DNA from: Ostrinia nubilalis
Lineage: Eukaryota > Arthropoda > Insecta > Lepidoptera > Crambidae
Assembly (NCBI RefSeq): GCF_963855985.1
Contig: NC_087106.1
Location: 2,463,001 to 2,527,000 of the forward strand
Reading direction: 5' to 3'
Length of the DNA stretch: 64,000 nt
The translations under genes were made by a program, and so were the position numbers. Shown here one piece after another: positions 1-11,647 of this stretch (its first letter is position 1; each line of letters begins with the position of its first letter). The notes below the pieces were generated by a model, which was not told the DNA's origin, made no database searches, and saw only the letters and a list, made by a program, of their open reading frames with translations.

Positions 1-387
1 TAAGTTAATAAAATATTAAGCAAGTACCTACCTAATTATAGACATAGTAAGTATATATGTAGTTTAGGTATACATATTGTTGTTAGGTGTAAGAAAAATT
101 AAAATAAGATATGCTTTGTAAACCAATTGAATTTTTCCGGGAAAAATTGCGATTCTCACTAACATGTTTTCCAATTAAAAATTATTGTTGGAAAAATACT
201 CAGTAACTCAATATGCCGTTGTCTGTCTGTACATTGAGGAATAAAAATATTAAACGTAGAAAAACGTTCTTTTCCAGGAAAAGGGCTAACGATATCATAT
301 GCGGGCAGTAAACAGAATTTAGTGTTTTTTTCCCAAACTTCCCTTTACCGTGTGTTACACGGTTTGTAGTATTGCTTCGTAATGATC
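1..387. other. AT-rich intergenic DNA, nothing recognised
   Basis: No gene, palindrome or known repeat was recognised in this stretch. Confidence 0.5.
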
Positions 388-452
388 GTTTGGAGTAATG
401 GTTGACAACTCTGCTCCTATAATAGAAGTCGCGGGTTTGATCCCCGCATAGT
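388..452 (+). repeat. tRNA-derived SINE head fragment
   Basis: The block contains a Pol III B-box-like GGTTTGATCCC near 434-444, followed by CCGCA, and a weak A-box-like stretch about 30 bases earlier. No complete tRNA cloverleaf with a convincing acceptor stem is visible, so it is read as a SINE fragment and not a tRNA gene. Confidence 0.4.
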
Positions 453-1104
453 ACAAATATTAGGAGTATGAAACTATCTTGTAGTCTAGTAATAGTCTAG
501 GACTCTAGGTATTTTCTATGAATGATATTGTGTGTAACAAAAAGTATTCAAATAAGTCAATTAAAACTGTAGTCTGGTATTCCGGTGCTTTATTAGGGAC
601 TAGATGGCGCTGTAAAATGTCAAGGAGATTGTCTTAGATAATATTAAGAAATGTCCAAGATTTACTTAAGTTCTACCTAACATACATAGTATTCTGTCAA
701 TTACTTAGTGCTCTACACGGCAATCATTGCTTTCCGACACTCTCTCATCTTGAAACAATGGATACATTTCCATATAGGTTTGCTAGAAGTCCCCATCGTG
801 AGATGAAGATAAGCCACATAGGTTAGAAGACCTCTAGCATTCCGAGCATGTTGAATCACGCCACCGTTGCTTAACATAATCTTACACAACACTAACTTAA
901 GAACACGTGCACTAATTATACAAATTAACAAATGCTAAACGTTACGGAATTCGGTACTTTCCACAGGGTCCTGCTAAATGGAGTAAATACGTGCTAATAT
1001 GTTGCAGTATCTTTTTAATTGCAACACTTAACAACATGCAATTAAAAAAGGTTTGGGCCTTTTTAGAGGTTTATCGTATTACGAAACGACAAATCTTTTC
1101 AGAC
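453..1104. other. Gene-free stretch, nothing recognised
   Basis: Only short chance open frames are present. None has a recognisable domain or compositional contrast with the background. Confidence 0.5.
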
Positions 1105-1316
1105 ATCATCATCATCATTGCAGCCTCAGAACGATTAAACTTACCCCGAAAAACTAGGTTCGTTCGTTTCAGCCAAATGACGTCCACTGCTGGACAAAGG
1201 CTTCCCCCAAGGATTTCCATAACATACGGCCCTGCGCTGCCCGCATCCAGGCTCTTCCCGCGACCTTCACCAAATCGTCTGTCCACCTAGTGGGAGGCCT
1301 GCCCACGCTCTAGGTT
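1105..1316 (-). mobile_element. 3' fragment of an RTE-type LINE
   Basis: Read on the minus strand, this encodes the end of a reverse-transcriptase polyprotein (the RPTRWTDD... / SLGEA...WTS type) and then a simple tail of TGATGA units (CATCATCATC on the plus strand at the left end). The same end recurs at 7059-7129, 12299-12413, 20600-20872, 59903-60005 and 61508-61660. It is a 5'-truncated, non-functional copy, as is typical of LINEs. Confidence 0.7.
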
Positions 1317-1637
1317 GTGGTCAAAGTAACTAAAGAAAAGATACACCCATTTGTTTCTACCAGACATTTTTTATTTGCGAGTTTATCGTAGGTTTAATTA
1401 AACCGAAAGGGAATTGAACTTGAGACTGATTTACTGGCAATTTACTCTCTACTGGAGGTACGAGTAGGTACAGGGCTTTACGCGCGAATTTAGAAGTCAA
1501 CCATTTAATGAGGCAAGTGACTTTGGCAATTGATTTTAAACCCCATATTGAAGGAAATTATATTAAGGACATTCTTATTTTAGCAGTTGTTTACCCTTCA
1601 GTCTACTGTACTTATTTACTATAGATATAGTGCTTTA
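1317..1637. other. Gene-free stretch, nothing recognised
   Basis: No supported feature. Confidence 0.4.
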
Positions 1638-2031
1638 AGGCCTATTCAGACCTAAGCGGTATTCGCTACCGTCTGCGGCAGAGAAAACCCAGTGGGTATG
1701 CGGTAATAATACTGTTCAGACCTAAGCGGTATTCGCTACCGTCTGCGGCAGAGAAAAACCAGTGGGTATGCGGTAATAATACTGTTCAGACCTAAGCGGT
1801 ATTCGCTACCGTCTGCGGCAGAGAAAACCCAGTGGGTATGCGGTAATAATACTGTTCACACCTAAGCGGTATTCGCTACCGTCTACCTATGTACCTCCAC
1901 CCACAGCGGCAGCGAATATCGCTCAGGTCGCTCTAGCCGCGATACTTGATACTAAATACCTGAGCGAAACCCGCGCGGTTTGTACCTCTACCCACAGCGG
2001 CAGCGAATATCGCTCAGGTTTGAATAGGCCT
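1638..2031. mobile_element. Harbinger-type MITE with internal 70-bp tandem repeat
   Basis: The ends AGGCCTATTCA and TGAATAGGCCT are inverted repeats flanked by the 3-bp duplication TTA (1635-1637 and 2032-2034), the target duplication typical of PIF/Harbinger transposons. The left arm contains about 3.5 tandem copies of a 70-bp unit; CCTAAGCGGT recurs at 1651, 1721, 1791 and 1861. The right arm has the matching inverted motif twice. It encodes no protein. Confidence 0.7.
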
Positions 2032-2187
2032 TTAACTCAGTCAGTGCATGAGGTATGGGAGCGGCAGGGAAGGGGTGACATTGACATATTATGACGTGAC
2101 AGAGCATACAAATATGAAGTGTCGCTGACGTTTGACCGTCACAAAAACCCCGTGCTGGTCCCATACCTCAGGCACTAACTGAGTTAA
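2032..2187. mobile_element. Short palindromic MITE
   Basis: Terminal inverted repeats begin TTAACTCAG at the left and end CTGAGTTAA at the right, and the match continues inward through GAGGTATGGGA. It directly abuts the Harbinger-type MITE to its left and shares the TTA. It has no coding capacity. Confidence 0.65.
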
Positions 2188-2252
2188 TCGCTATACTATA
2201 GTACGGTAGAATGCAGGGTAAACAACTGCAAAAATAAGAATCTAAATATATG

Positions 2253-2676
2253 CAGGGTGTTACTTAGGTAATGGGTATATGAGCCGACACTAGCCCATGT
2301 TAGCATATCGTCGCTTGCTTCTCTAACTGACGTAACTGACATTTTGCAAAATTTTCAGGCGATTAGATAGATCGATTCGTCTTGCAAAACTGATTATGAT
2401 GGTGTAGATAACTCAGTTTCGAAAAAAAAATCAGATACGTCAGTTAGAGAGGCAAGCGACGATATGCATATAAATGGTATGGTGAAGTCAGAAATTTAAT
2501 ATCATCATTTTAATTTTTTAAATTTTCATACAAAATAAAATTTTTAAAATCAGATTTGTATGAAAATTAAAATAATTAGAATGATGATATCAATTTTCTG
2601 ACTTCACCATACCATTTATATGCATATGTTAACATGAGCTAGTGTCGGCTCATATACCCATTTACCTAACACCCTG
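2253..2676. mobile_element. MITE with CAGGGTG ends, split by another MITE
   Basis: The ends CAGGGTGTTA and TAACACCCTG are inverted repeats whose match continues inward for about 50 bases (ATGAGCCGACACTAG / CTAGTGTCGGCTCAT). The CAGGGTG terminus is common in insect mariner-like MITEs. The right end is followed by TA; the left flank reads TG, probably decayed. A second MITE sits inside the left arm at 2308-2462. Confidence 0.7.
2308..2462 (+). mobile_element. 155-bp MITE, copy 1, nested
   Basis: Its ends TCGTCGCTTGC and GCAAGCGACGA are inverted repeats flanked by TA (2306-2307 and 2463-2464). The intact opposite arm of the host MITE shows the empty site, confirming a TA target duplication and mariner/Tc1-type insertion. 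A second copy of the same length lies at 29816-29970 in the opposite orientation. Confidence 0.8.
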
Positions 2677-2679
2677 TAT

Positions 2680-2869
2680 AACTCAAAGGTGACTGACTGA
2701 CATAGTGATCTATCAACGCACAGCTCAAACTACTGGACCGATCGGGCTGAAATTTGGCATGCAGGTAGATGTTATGACGTAGGCATCCGCTAAGAAAGGA
2801 TTTTACGAAATTCCACCCCTAAGGGGGTATTACGGGATCCACGCGTACGAAGTCGCGGGCGGCCGCTAG
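2680..2869 (+). mobile_element. Helitron 3' fragment
   Basis: The stretch ends in a GC-rich hairpin region and CTAG (2866-2869) followed by T, the 3' signature of Helitrons. It carries the GACTGACTGACATAG and TGGCATGCAGGTAGATG motifs repeated at 4693-4845. A related, reverse-oriented end is at 60790-60990. Confidence 0.6.
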
Positions 2870-3736
2870 TGTCCTATATAATTTCAATATGGGGTATGAT
2901 AAAACCAATTGGCAAAGCTACTTTAGTAGTACTATTTTACTTAGGTTTTCTAGCGCTTGAGTTACTTACCTAAGCGAAAGGAAAAGAAGAAGACTGTACT
3001 ATATCGCATAGAATTAGATAATAGTGGTGCATATTGGTTAGTTAATTCAACGGTGGCGAATACCAAACCGCTCGTGTTTTTGCGCACGCTCCTAATTTAG
3101 AACTGGCCCTCGTAACCTTAGGGTTTATCTACGAAATAAAATATTACTGCGCCAGACCCATTCTGCGGACTGTACCGGCAGGGGTTGCAAACTTTTGGGT
3201 ATAATAGATTTTATTTATTGAGCAGCTGGAATTTTACTACGCTTGTTAGATGTGTTGGACAAACACGTGTAATGATTAAATATTTTACTGAAGTGAGTTT
3301 CCATTTGTCCAATCTCGCAAAAAGGATAGTGCAAACCAGGAACACTACTAACTTCGAGAAACATCACGTATTAAGGTTGTGATATTGAAAACCATGCGCA
3401 AAAAAAAAACAAAACACATGAACTCTTGTTAACTTATTTACGCGACTTGTTAACTAAGTTAACTTATTTAGAAGATCTAAACAAAACAGCTCAATGTCGG
3501 GATCGGATATTAGACAAAATATTATTTGGTACTGACATTTGACATGAAGAATATGATTCGGCATTGATATTTAATATGTATAATTTTTTTCTTACCAACC
3601 CATTTGCCTCCGGTGAATTAGAAAGTCATGCTCCTGCTGTAGACACTAAATGACCCTATGATAAGATTTTTTATCAATTTAGCACGTAACCTAGTAACTG
3701 TCGTCACTGTATTACACTTATTGTGACTAAAGCCCG
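2870..3736. other. Gene-free stretch with minor repeats
   Basis: No gene is recognised. A short imperfect repeat of TTGTTAACTTATTTA-like sequence lies near 3427-3475. Confidence 0.4.
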
Positions 3737-3739
3737 GTT

Positions 3740-3935
3740 CGTGAGCACGTAGAATTTTGTCCAATGACCCCTAGCTACCCATCCTTATCGCTCGCGCGTA
3801 ATTATATTGCTGTCGCGACTGTGCGACTGGCACCCGCAGTGAGTGTGCGAGCGCGATAGCAACATAATTACGCGCGAGCGAGGTTTAAGGATGGTTAGCT
3901 TGGGGTCATTGGACAAAATTCTACGTGCTCACGGA
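3740..3935. mobile_element. Palindromic MITE (GTGAGCACGTAG ends)
   Basis: The left arm GTGAGCACGTAGAATTTTGT is mirrored by ACAAAATTCTACGTGCTCAC at the right, and the match continues inward through the TCGCTCGCGCG / CGCGCGAGCGA motif. One arm of the same family recurs at about 30510-30595. No protein is encoded; the open frame crossing it is fortuitous. Confidence 0.7.
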
Positions 3936-4139
3936 CAAGACTATACTACAGTTCTCGTTCCTCGCCAAATGTTATCCACCCCTGTCAAGTTCTATAACAG
4001 TCTTTTTGTCCGTGTGTGTACCGTCGCTCCGTATAACCTTCGGTTAACGGTGCATAAACAGGAAGTGCATTACTACCTTCAGTATAAGCTTCCACATCTG
4101 CGAGCTTTTACTTCTGTAAAGTTATGACACGTAGTTTTA

Positions 4140-4216
4140 CATATCTCTAATACCTGTATAAATAAATATGTAGTTTAAAGAGATAGATTCTACCTATTTA
4201 TTTATTTATACAGGTA
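4140..4216. repeat. Short foldback around TACCTGTATAAATAAAT
   Basis: ATACCTGTATAAATAAAT near 4150 is mirrored by ATTTATTTATACAGGTAT near 4200. It is probably a tiny MITE or a hairpin relic. Confidence 0.4.
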
Positions 4217-4226
4217 TCTAAATATA

Positions 4227-4691
4227 CAGGGTGGAATTTTGTAATGCCACCTGGAGGAAAAGTACTCTTAATATTTTAGATAGAAAATTTTACTGAAAGA
4301 AAACATTCCTTTATTTTTGAAAAGAAAGAGAACTGCATTCAAAATTTTTCCATTTTTTTTGGAAATTCACTACCATACCATACGATTTTCTGTAACATAG
4401 TTAAAATAATTTAAGATTTCATGGTTTTCCTTTCATTTGATTTATCAAGTTTGTTAGAGAGATTTCATCATTATACTTAACCCTAACGATCGATGTAATA
4501 AAAATACAGGGTGTCATTTTTATCAGATTTTAGTTGGTTCGATTCCCGGGTGTGGCAAGCAAATTTTTAAAAATCTTTGAATGCAGTTCTATTTCTTTTC
4601 AAAATAAAGGAATGTTTTCTTTGAGAAAAAAATTCTATCTACAATATTAAGAGTACTTTCGCTCCAGGTGGCATTACAAAATTCCACCCTG
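4227..4691. mobile_element. Mariner-type MITE, 465 bp
   Basis: The termini CAGGGTGGAATTTTGTAATG and its complement at the right end are flanked by TA on both sides (4225-4226, 4692-4693). The arms are partly diverged. The middle contains a second CAGGGTG-type end (about 4507) and a GGTTCGATTCCC B-box-like motif near 4534, so other repeats have probably inserted here. Confidence 0.7.
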
Positions 4692-4692
4692 T

Positions 4693-4845
4693 ATATAACT
4701 CAAAGGTGACTGACTGACTGACTGACTGCCTGACTGACTGACTGACATAGTGATCTATCAACGCACAGCCCAAACCACTGGATGGATCAGGCTGAAATTT
4801 GGCATGCAGGTAGATGTTATGACATAGGCATCCGCTATTTTTGTA
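4693..4845 (+). mobile_element. Helitron-like fragment with GACT repeats
   Basis: This resembles 2680-2800 closely and includes an expanded (GACT)n run at about 4709-4744. The CTAG terminus is not preserved. Confidence 0.45.
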
Positions 4846-5278
4846 AGTACTTATCATATCAGTTTTTTGTGGTGGTCAGTGAAAAAAATCAGGAAATAGT
4901 TGGAATAAATTCTTATTTTCTTGCTGTAACCATTAAAAACCTGAATTTTCAAGTATGACTTTAATCCAATAGGTACTCGTAAGTCTACACGTCACCTTAG
5001 CTCCTCCCAGATTTTACGGACGCAATAAATAAATGGGTGACACTGTCCACATTATCCTAAATCTAGGACAATTCCAGACTATTCCAGGCAGATTGGGCTG
5101 GACATCCAGTATTGATTGCTTGCACACAGTCCGATCTGTCACTGAGGCGTTATTTCATCCTGTGGGACAAAATATAGAGACATAAACGTTTGAAGTTTCA
5201 TTCTGCACTTACTCATATTGTTTACTAGCGGCCCGCCCCGCCTTCGCACGATTGCAATAGAATTTCTCTTATATAAAA

Positions 5279-5479
5279 TGCATCCCACTAATATTATAAA
5301 TGCGAAAGTTTGTGTGGATGTCTGGATGTTTGTTACTCTTTCACGCAAAAACTACTGAATGGATTTTCATGAAACTTTCCAGTATTATTGTTTATAACCC
5401 AGAATAACATAAAGGCTATAATTATGACGGTCTGTGACAAACTAAATTTCACGCGGGTGAAGCCGCGGGCAAAAGCTAG
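5279..5479 (+). mobile_element. Short non-autonomous Helitron
   Basis: The right end has the hairpin CGCGGGTGAAGCCGCGGGC, then AAAAG and CTAG (5476-5479) followed by T. The left end is CACTAATATTATAAATGCGA. The family recurs in reverse orientation at 59279-59507. No Rep/helicase coding is present. Confidence 0.6.
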
Positions 5480-5704
5480 TGTTTTATAAACCTTCCTCTT
5501 GAATCACTATCTATTAAAAAAACCGCATCAAAATCCGTTGCGTAGTTTTAAAGATTTAAGCATTGTATAGGGACAAACAGACAGGAAAGCAACTTTGTTT
5601 TAAAATATGTACTTAGTGTTTTCAATTTTTAAGGTCCATTCTCCATAAAGAGTATTTTAATACCTATTTATGTATTGTAAAGACTTAGTCGTTGTAGTTA
5701 GAGC

Positions 5705-5815
5705 TTGGTTGCACCATCTTACTTTAACTTTGACATACGTCAAAAATCTGTCATACTCCATACAAAAAGCACCGGTTATCGTCATAGTTACTGTCAAAGT
5801 AAGATGGTGCAACCC
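5705..5815. mobile_element. GGTTGCACC MITE, copy 1
   Basis: The inverted ends TTGCACCATCTTACTTT and AAAGTAAGATGGTGCAA enclose about 75 bases that include TCCATACAAAAAGCACCGG. Related copies lie at 8994-9108, 32386-32503 and 59671-59788. Confidence 0.65.
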
Positions 5816-7058
5816 ACCCTAAACATTTTTGTTGCAATACTCATAGCTCGGACGGAAAGCTAGTTTGCAATAATTTGTGCCAAATAAACTGCCTATTCCA
5901 ATCACCTGAAATCTGTACTAATTAATGCACATAAATGGGCAAAACGTACTTATATCTGGGCTTTACGCGACTATGTATTGGAGTTAGGAGTTAAATCCTT
6001 CTGTTAAATCATTTCTGTGGGTTTACATCAGTTTGCTAAATTACTATTCGTCACTGTAATATTATTGAAAGCATTCAATATTTCTCTTTCATTGACACAC
6101 AAGCTTTCATTACAGGGCACAACTCAAAGGCATTCACTTTGTACTCTGTTTTATGTTTAATTTTCATTCATATCACAGATTCACAGTTCGTTCTCGACAT
6201 GCCTTCATGTCCAACCGATGACGACAGAAAAGGAGGGTTACGAGTTTGGCAGATATTATTTTTTAAAGAATTATAATTTTATAATGAGTTTCTCCTGATC
6301 TATAGGAACGCTAACATTGTTTTATTTAGTAAACTGTCATGGACTGCTTTTTGCAGAGGCAATTGTAATTCTCATATCAATTCAAAGATTGGAATAATTT
6401 TAGGAATTCTAATATTATTATAATTATCTCGTGGAAAACTAAGTGGTCTCATGGGACAGAGGTAACGATTAATTTCTATTGTGTCATGATTTGCTGGTAC
6501 TTGGTATTATTGGGAAGTGTATTTTGACAAAACCATTTTATTTATTGCATGTAATGAAATAAAAAAAATACTGAAAGCACTCAACAGGCCCAAAACTCGA
6601 TCGTCACTAATAAATTCAAAATTATGCGCCAAGTTCTAGTTACAGTGTAAAATAAAGTTTCAAACGAACAACTTTGGACAAAAAGCGAAACGAGGCGACG
6701 GTTAAAATCCGCTTATCCTGATTCGCTCTCTCAGCTCGCTCCGCTTAGCGCGCGAAGTTGGCAGACGGTTACACACGCCTTCAAAAAAGGCCTCTCTTTC
6801 GGAGTTTTTAAAAGTACTCTAAGTGGGACTAACGCAGTTAATAAGCTTTATATTTTCGCTAGAACGTTTGTTTATTTACCTTTGAAGAGCCTGAGTAAAT
6901 GGACAATTTGTAAGGTAAACACTTAAATACTAAATACGAATGCAGAGGTATACATTTAGGCTCTTGTACGTTAAAGAGATTAGGCCAGATTACAAAATGA
7001 TCTAGATTCTAGAGAGATTTTTATTTGAATTTCAGTATATTCGTGTTTTGATCGAAAT
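5816..7058. other. Gene-free stretch, nothing recognised
   Basis: No convincing coding exon or repeat end was seen. A GC-richer segment near 6690-6800 is not coding in any long frame. Confidence 0.4.
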
Positions 7059-7129
7059 CATCATCATCATTTCAGCCACAGGACGTCCACTGCTGAACAT
7101 AGGCCTCCCCCAATAACTTCCACATCGCA
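7059..7129 (-). mobile_element. RTE-type LINE 3' end fragment
   Basis: The TGATGA tail, then TTCAGC...GACGTCCACTGCTG and GGCCTCCCCCAA, match the 3' ends of the other RTE-type copies in reverse orientation. Confidence 0.6.
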
Positions 7130-7233
7130 CGTTTGATTTGATCGTAAGAATCTTCCTAACTGTTCTATATTTCGACTCTATCTGTCACCAGTCATTTTGG
7201 TGTGAGAAAGGATGGTAGATCTGAGGTGCAATA

Positions 7234-7342
7234 AAAAAGCAATCGTATTCATTTCACAGTTCAAAACGTACGATAAAATCTGTTTAACAAGGCGTTTGAC
7301 AGAATATAGTGTATGTTTTGAACTGTGAAATGAATACGATTG
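7234..7342. repeat. Foldback with perfect 30-bp arms
   Basis: The left arm starts AGCAATCGTATTCATTTCAC and continues CAGTTCAAAAC; the right arm is its exact complement, with about 50 bases between. It is probably a MITE. Confidence 0.6.
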
Positions 7343-7457
7343 CTCTTCTGCATATAAATGTAGAACAGTCCAACAAAATCTAACTAATAAATGAATCAGC
7401 AGTCTGACACTTTGAAACTGTAAAATGGTCACGGCTGAAACCATCCAGTAATCTTTT

Positions 7458-7560
7458 TTTTTTTAACCACAACGAGGAAGCTCTTGGCCTGGTTCTCACC
7501 TGATGGAAAATAATTCTCCAGCTGTTAACACAAACCTCATCTTGCTTGATCATTAGTCCA
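7458..7560 (-). mobile_element. LINE/SINE 3' tail fragment
   Basis: A T-run on the plus strand is followed by TTCTCACCTGATGG, the complement of the CCATCAGGTGAGA motif seen at 21605 and near 26453. This is compatible with a 5'-truncated retroposon inserted on the minus strand. Confidence 0.35.
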
Positions 7561-7608
7561 GTCCTAACTATTCTGGCGAAGAGCGAAGCGAAATCCTCTT
7601 ACCGATGC

Positions 7609-7844
7609 CAGAGTAAATACAAATGAGTAGGTCATCTTCATAGAAACGCACCGAGCGCGGTTTGTACGTGAGCGCGCCAATACGTATGCGGCGCGCACGC
7701 ACACACTGACAAATTTAGCGTGGGAGTTGCGCCGAATTTTGTCAGTGTGTGCGTGCACGCCGCATACGTATTGGCGCGCGCTCACATACAAACCGCGCTC
7801 GGTGCATTTCTATGGAGATGACCTACTCATTTTTATTTACTCTG
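7609..7844. mobile_element. Long palindromic MITE with 7-bp flanking repeat
   Basis: The ends CAGAGTAAATA and TATTTACTCTG are inverted repeats. The match runs inward through GAGTAGGTCATCTTCAT, GCGCGGTTTGTA and CGCACACACTGACAAA, leaving about 20 bases at the centre. The direct repeat CCGATGC flanks both ends (7602-7608, 7845-7851), which suggests a hAT-like insertion. Confidence 0.7.
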
Positions 7845-8139
7845 CCGATGCTTAGCGAACACGAAGGTTTTACGTTATTTAATTCCTGTTTACAGTAAGT
7901 GTTAGCGAAACGATTCCGTTTCGGATGAATAATGGGGGATTTGCTGATGATAAGATGAGCAAAGCTGATAGGAGCGGAACAGTTTGCAGTTTACACTTTG
8001 TTGTTAGTTACGAGTACGGTTGCAGGCTTTCTCTTTTGCCGGTGTTTTACCGGTAACGACCTTAAATTCAAAGCTAAGTGTCTCTTAAGTATTTTTACCT
8101 GAAGATTTAAAATCACGTTTAGACATCATTTCGTTTATT

Positions 8140-8300
8140 TTAATACAAAATGTCTGGATTTTAGACACTGATAGAAAATATCAGTGAAATCCAGACCTCC
8201 ATCGAGTTCGCGATGGAGGACTATTTGTGGACGCCCTCTGCCCTATCTAGGAGATCTTAAGTCAAGTAAGTCAAGAAATCCAGACATTTTGTTGATAATA
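8140..8300. repeat. Imperfect foldback around AAAATGTCTGGATTT
   Basis: ACAAAATGTCTGGATTT at the left is mirrored by AAATCCAGACATTTTGT at the right, and a second copy of the inverted motif lies in between. It is probably a decayed MITE. Confidence 0.45.
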
Positions 8301-8993
8301 CCACATAAATCTAGTGACAGTAAATACAAAAGTTGGAATTCCACATTTTAGGCGGTCTTAGTACTAGGAAGCGATATCTTTCAGATAACCTGAGTAGACC
8401 GTTCTTTCAAATTAAAATTAAATGGTTTTGAGGGAGGACTTTTCTCAGCAGTGAGACAAATAACGTTTTCGTTTGCAGCCTAAACACTCCGAAAAAACTT
8501 CCGTGAAAGTCCGATTCAAATCGGTTCAGCCGTTTCTGAGATAAGTTGAAAAAAACAGAATTATAATCTGCATAGATTATCCAAGAAAAAGGAGTTCTAT
8601 TAAAAGCAAAGCTGAATCTGGATCTCCCGGGAAATATTCGGACCTTAAATTAAAATAACCCGGTTTATTTTAGACCCGGGTATTTGCAGCTCCCATCCTG
8701 GCAACCGGATTGAAAATAAACAGGAAAGCAAAATGCCGTTCAGATAGTGCTCTGCTCCCAGTCTGTTTTCCCAAACACTCTTCGATATTCCAATGTTGTC
8801 CCTCTTTTCTGAGTAAATAACTTTGTACGGGTAAAGGAGCGATGGGAGAATTATAAAATAGATGCAATTCTGAATTAAAAGATAGAATTTGTTTTATGTT
8901 ATTAGACTAAAACGACTAAAAAGGCAGTCTAAAGGCAGTCTTCTGAAGATTTTTGTGTCAACAATTTAAAACTTCTACTATAAATACAGTGAA

Positions 8994-9108
8994 GCTGAGT
9001 TGCACCACCTAACTTTGACCGTAACTATAACGTTAACCGGTGTTTTTTGTATGGAGTTGAACATATTTTTGACGTTGTCAAAGTTAAAGTAAGATGGTGC
9101 AACCCAGC
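8994..9108. mobile_element. GGTTGCACC MITE, copy 2
   Basis: Same family as 5705-5815 and 32386-32503; the arms GTTGCACCACCTAACTTTGA and AAGTAAGATGGTGCAAC are recognisable. Confidence 0.65.
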
Positions 9109-11647
9109 CATCATAATCATAATATAAGTTAATACAATTTTCAATGAAAAATTAAGACAAAAATGTATTATTTTTTCATTGAAACTTTTAAGGCCGGGTA
9201 GCAGAGAAAATGGCGAAAATGAGGTTTTCATTTTTCATTTTTGAGGTACTAAACAGTAAAATTAAAGGCTAAGATTTTTATTGGGCATAGTTGAGGATAT
9301 TTTCTAGGGCTATTAACGGATGGAAACACGATTTGATGAAGTTGATTCGATAGAATAAATTCCCAAAGTTACCTCTATTTGTTTTCTATTTATGGTTTTA
9401 TTTTTAAAATAAGCGATTTGAGATTCTAAATCTTTTACTAAAGTTCAGAAATAACTTGAGGGCTTTTAACGGATGAAATTTTTATATTGCGTCTTATTTA
9501 GTTACTATGTTAAAAAATGTGGAAAAAATCGTTTAGCAGAAATACCAAGCCTTAATTAACTACACACACACTTCATTTAACTATTACCTACACAATAATA
9601 ATATAGCTTACGCACTTCACAGAACTGTTACAAGGATGGTGATGCATCAGCAGTTCCCGCGGCATTGCCTTCCATACACGGGCAACACTTAGAACTGGTT
9701 TCCTTTTATGCGAACCCATTTTCTTAGACTTATACAAAGTTGCAATGAGAATGAGGCTCTTTGTCCCGCATGGACTTATTTTTCCTCGAAAGTACACACT
9801 TGATTTGAATCTCATCTGATGGATAATGATCAGGTCTTCCATGCCCGAAATCCTTAAACACAGAGGAACTGGCTGTCTTACTTACCTCTATAACCTTAGC
9901 CTGTAGCTAACGAAACATAAAATTGATATTATATTATGGTCAGCCTTAGTTAAATGTTGCCCCCGCTAGGAATCGAACCCGTGATCTCTGGGTCTAAATA
10001 GACAATGAGGTATAAGATCCCTTGACATGTTAAATATACTGAAGAGGAACCATATGCAAAAATAATTTGACAGCATTATCCTATTGATAAGGCCGCCTAA
10101 GTCGTGCCATCTATGTTGTTATGGCAGGTTGCTTTAGTAAAAAAAAGTATGCACAAAAATTGTTCTTTCATGAAGCACTCCCTAGTGACTAAAAGTTTAT
10201 GGAAATATGCACAGTTTCCCATCACGCATGCGTTCCTCCCTCGAACCGTTTTCGAGAAATCAAGCGTTGCTATTTGTAAAAAAATTTGGCCCATCCTGTA
10301 TATTCTATTCTATGATCACTAGCCCATTGCTGGACAAAGACCCCTTGTCTTGATTCGCACTTAAGAGTTCTTTTACATACTGAACCGTAACCCTGAACTG
10401 CTAACGGGGGTCAAACAAGCCTTGGCCTCTAAACAGAGCTTGATTGAGACCGCGTTGCGCGCGCGCACGTTGACAGTTGCTCATTGAAACGACGTAGCAT
10501 TGTCCGGTAATTCATTCGCGATGGGGTTATTGATTGTGAGCAGTTATTTATAATCAGACACTAGTTTTATTTTCTTCTTTTTATCTGTAGCTCGCTTCGT
10601 CTTAATCATTTTAAAGTCTCCACTGCAGAAGCACGATCTTCTCTAAATTGATCAGAGACAAATGAAGGATTTGACCTCCAATCTCCACGGCTAGATGGAT
10701 GGTCTGATGTTTCTTAATATTCCTTAGTCGCCTTTTATTGCATATCACAACATGGGTAAGGGTTGATAGAACATAATATTTGTACATGTGACGCCCCGTG
10801 AAGGCGTTGCAAAAACTTAGGAGTCTTTTCACTTCTTGTTCAACCACTGCAACTCATATGTAGCCAAGACCAAAAGTTTGACTGCTAAGGAAACCTAACC
10901 AATGGTGATCTAGTAGTCTAGAATTCACAAAGAGTATTAGTAGGTTTTTTTACTACTTATTTTGATAGACTATGGTTAGCCGTTTTAAACTACTTTTTCG
11001 TTGTTTTATAACTGATATCACAATTCTACTCTATTTTGATGTCTGCCAACTAACTATTAACCCTTCTGCAATAAAAATGATTGGCTTTTTATTTTACAAT
11101 TTATGGACGCATATTAATATTTTATGTTCTTAGAATGGTTAATGCGAGCTTTTATAGTCTATATTTAGCAAATGGCAAATATCAGTTAAATATGGATATG
11201 TAATTAAATTAATACTTACTTTATTTTCTCTAAACAACAGTCCTTACTGAAAATAGTTTTTAATTGGCTCTATGTTTAATTTATACTGACATTCAAAGGA
11301 ATGTTAACAAAATAAATAATTAATGAATTGGTTCTTTTACTTACTAAAAAACATTGTAAAACTTATAAGTATTGATACAAATGCTCAAATTGCTTAAAAG
11401 TGTTCAATGCACAGTTTTATAGTCAACAATCTTCAATTTAGCTTGACAATGATCTCCCAGTTAAATTTAAGAGGTTTAAAATTGAGACTGAGACGGAATT
11501 CTGGTGTCATACGTTAGAGGGGGACGGAACGATCGCTCAGGAAGTTTATAGTGCAATTTATAGGTACTAGCGACCATGTGGTGAGCGGTGGAGGGTTACT
11601 GCAACTCGGGAATAGAAAATTAAGGTGACTTTACGTATAGTTGGGGC
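9109..11647. other. Gene-free stretch with a possible LINE relic and a SINE piece
   Basis: A minus-strand open frame at 9588-9842 has a phrase like SVARVWKAMPRELL, which vaguely resembles the C-terminal end of LINE polyproteins; this is weak. A reverse B-box-like GAATCGAACCC near 9970 suggests a tRNA-derived SINE piece (about 9955-10012, minus). About 10311-10342 resembles an RTE-type end. The rest is unassigned. Confidence 0.35.

Noticed and set aside
2830..2870. Cloning polylinker or vector contamination (GGATCC, ACGCGT and GCGGCCGC close together)
   Set aside because: A diverged reverse copy of the same string occurs at 60792-60830 and both are followed by typical Helitron-type sequence, so it is a natural repeat end.
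7564..7791. Small gene in 7564-7791
   Set aside because: It lies within a near-perfect palindromic MITE; the frame is a by-product of the inverted arms.
10097..10322. Paired open frames on both strands near 10100-10320
   Set aside because: Overlapping frames on both strands without domain similarity are expected by chance.
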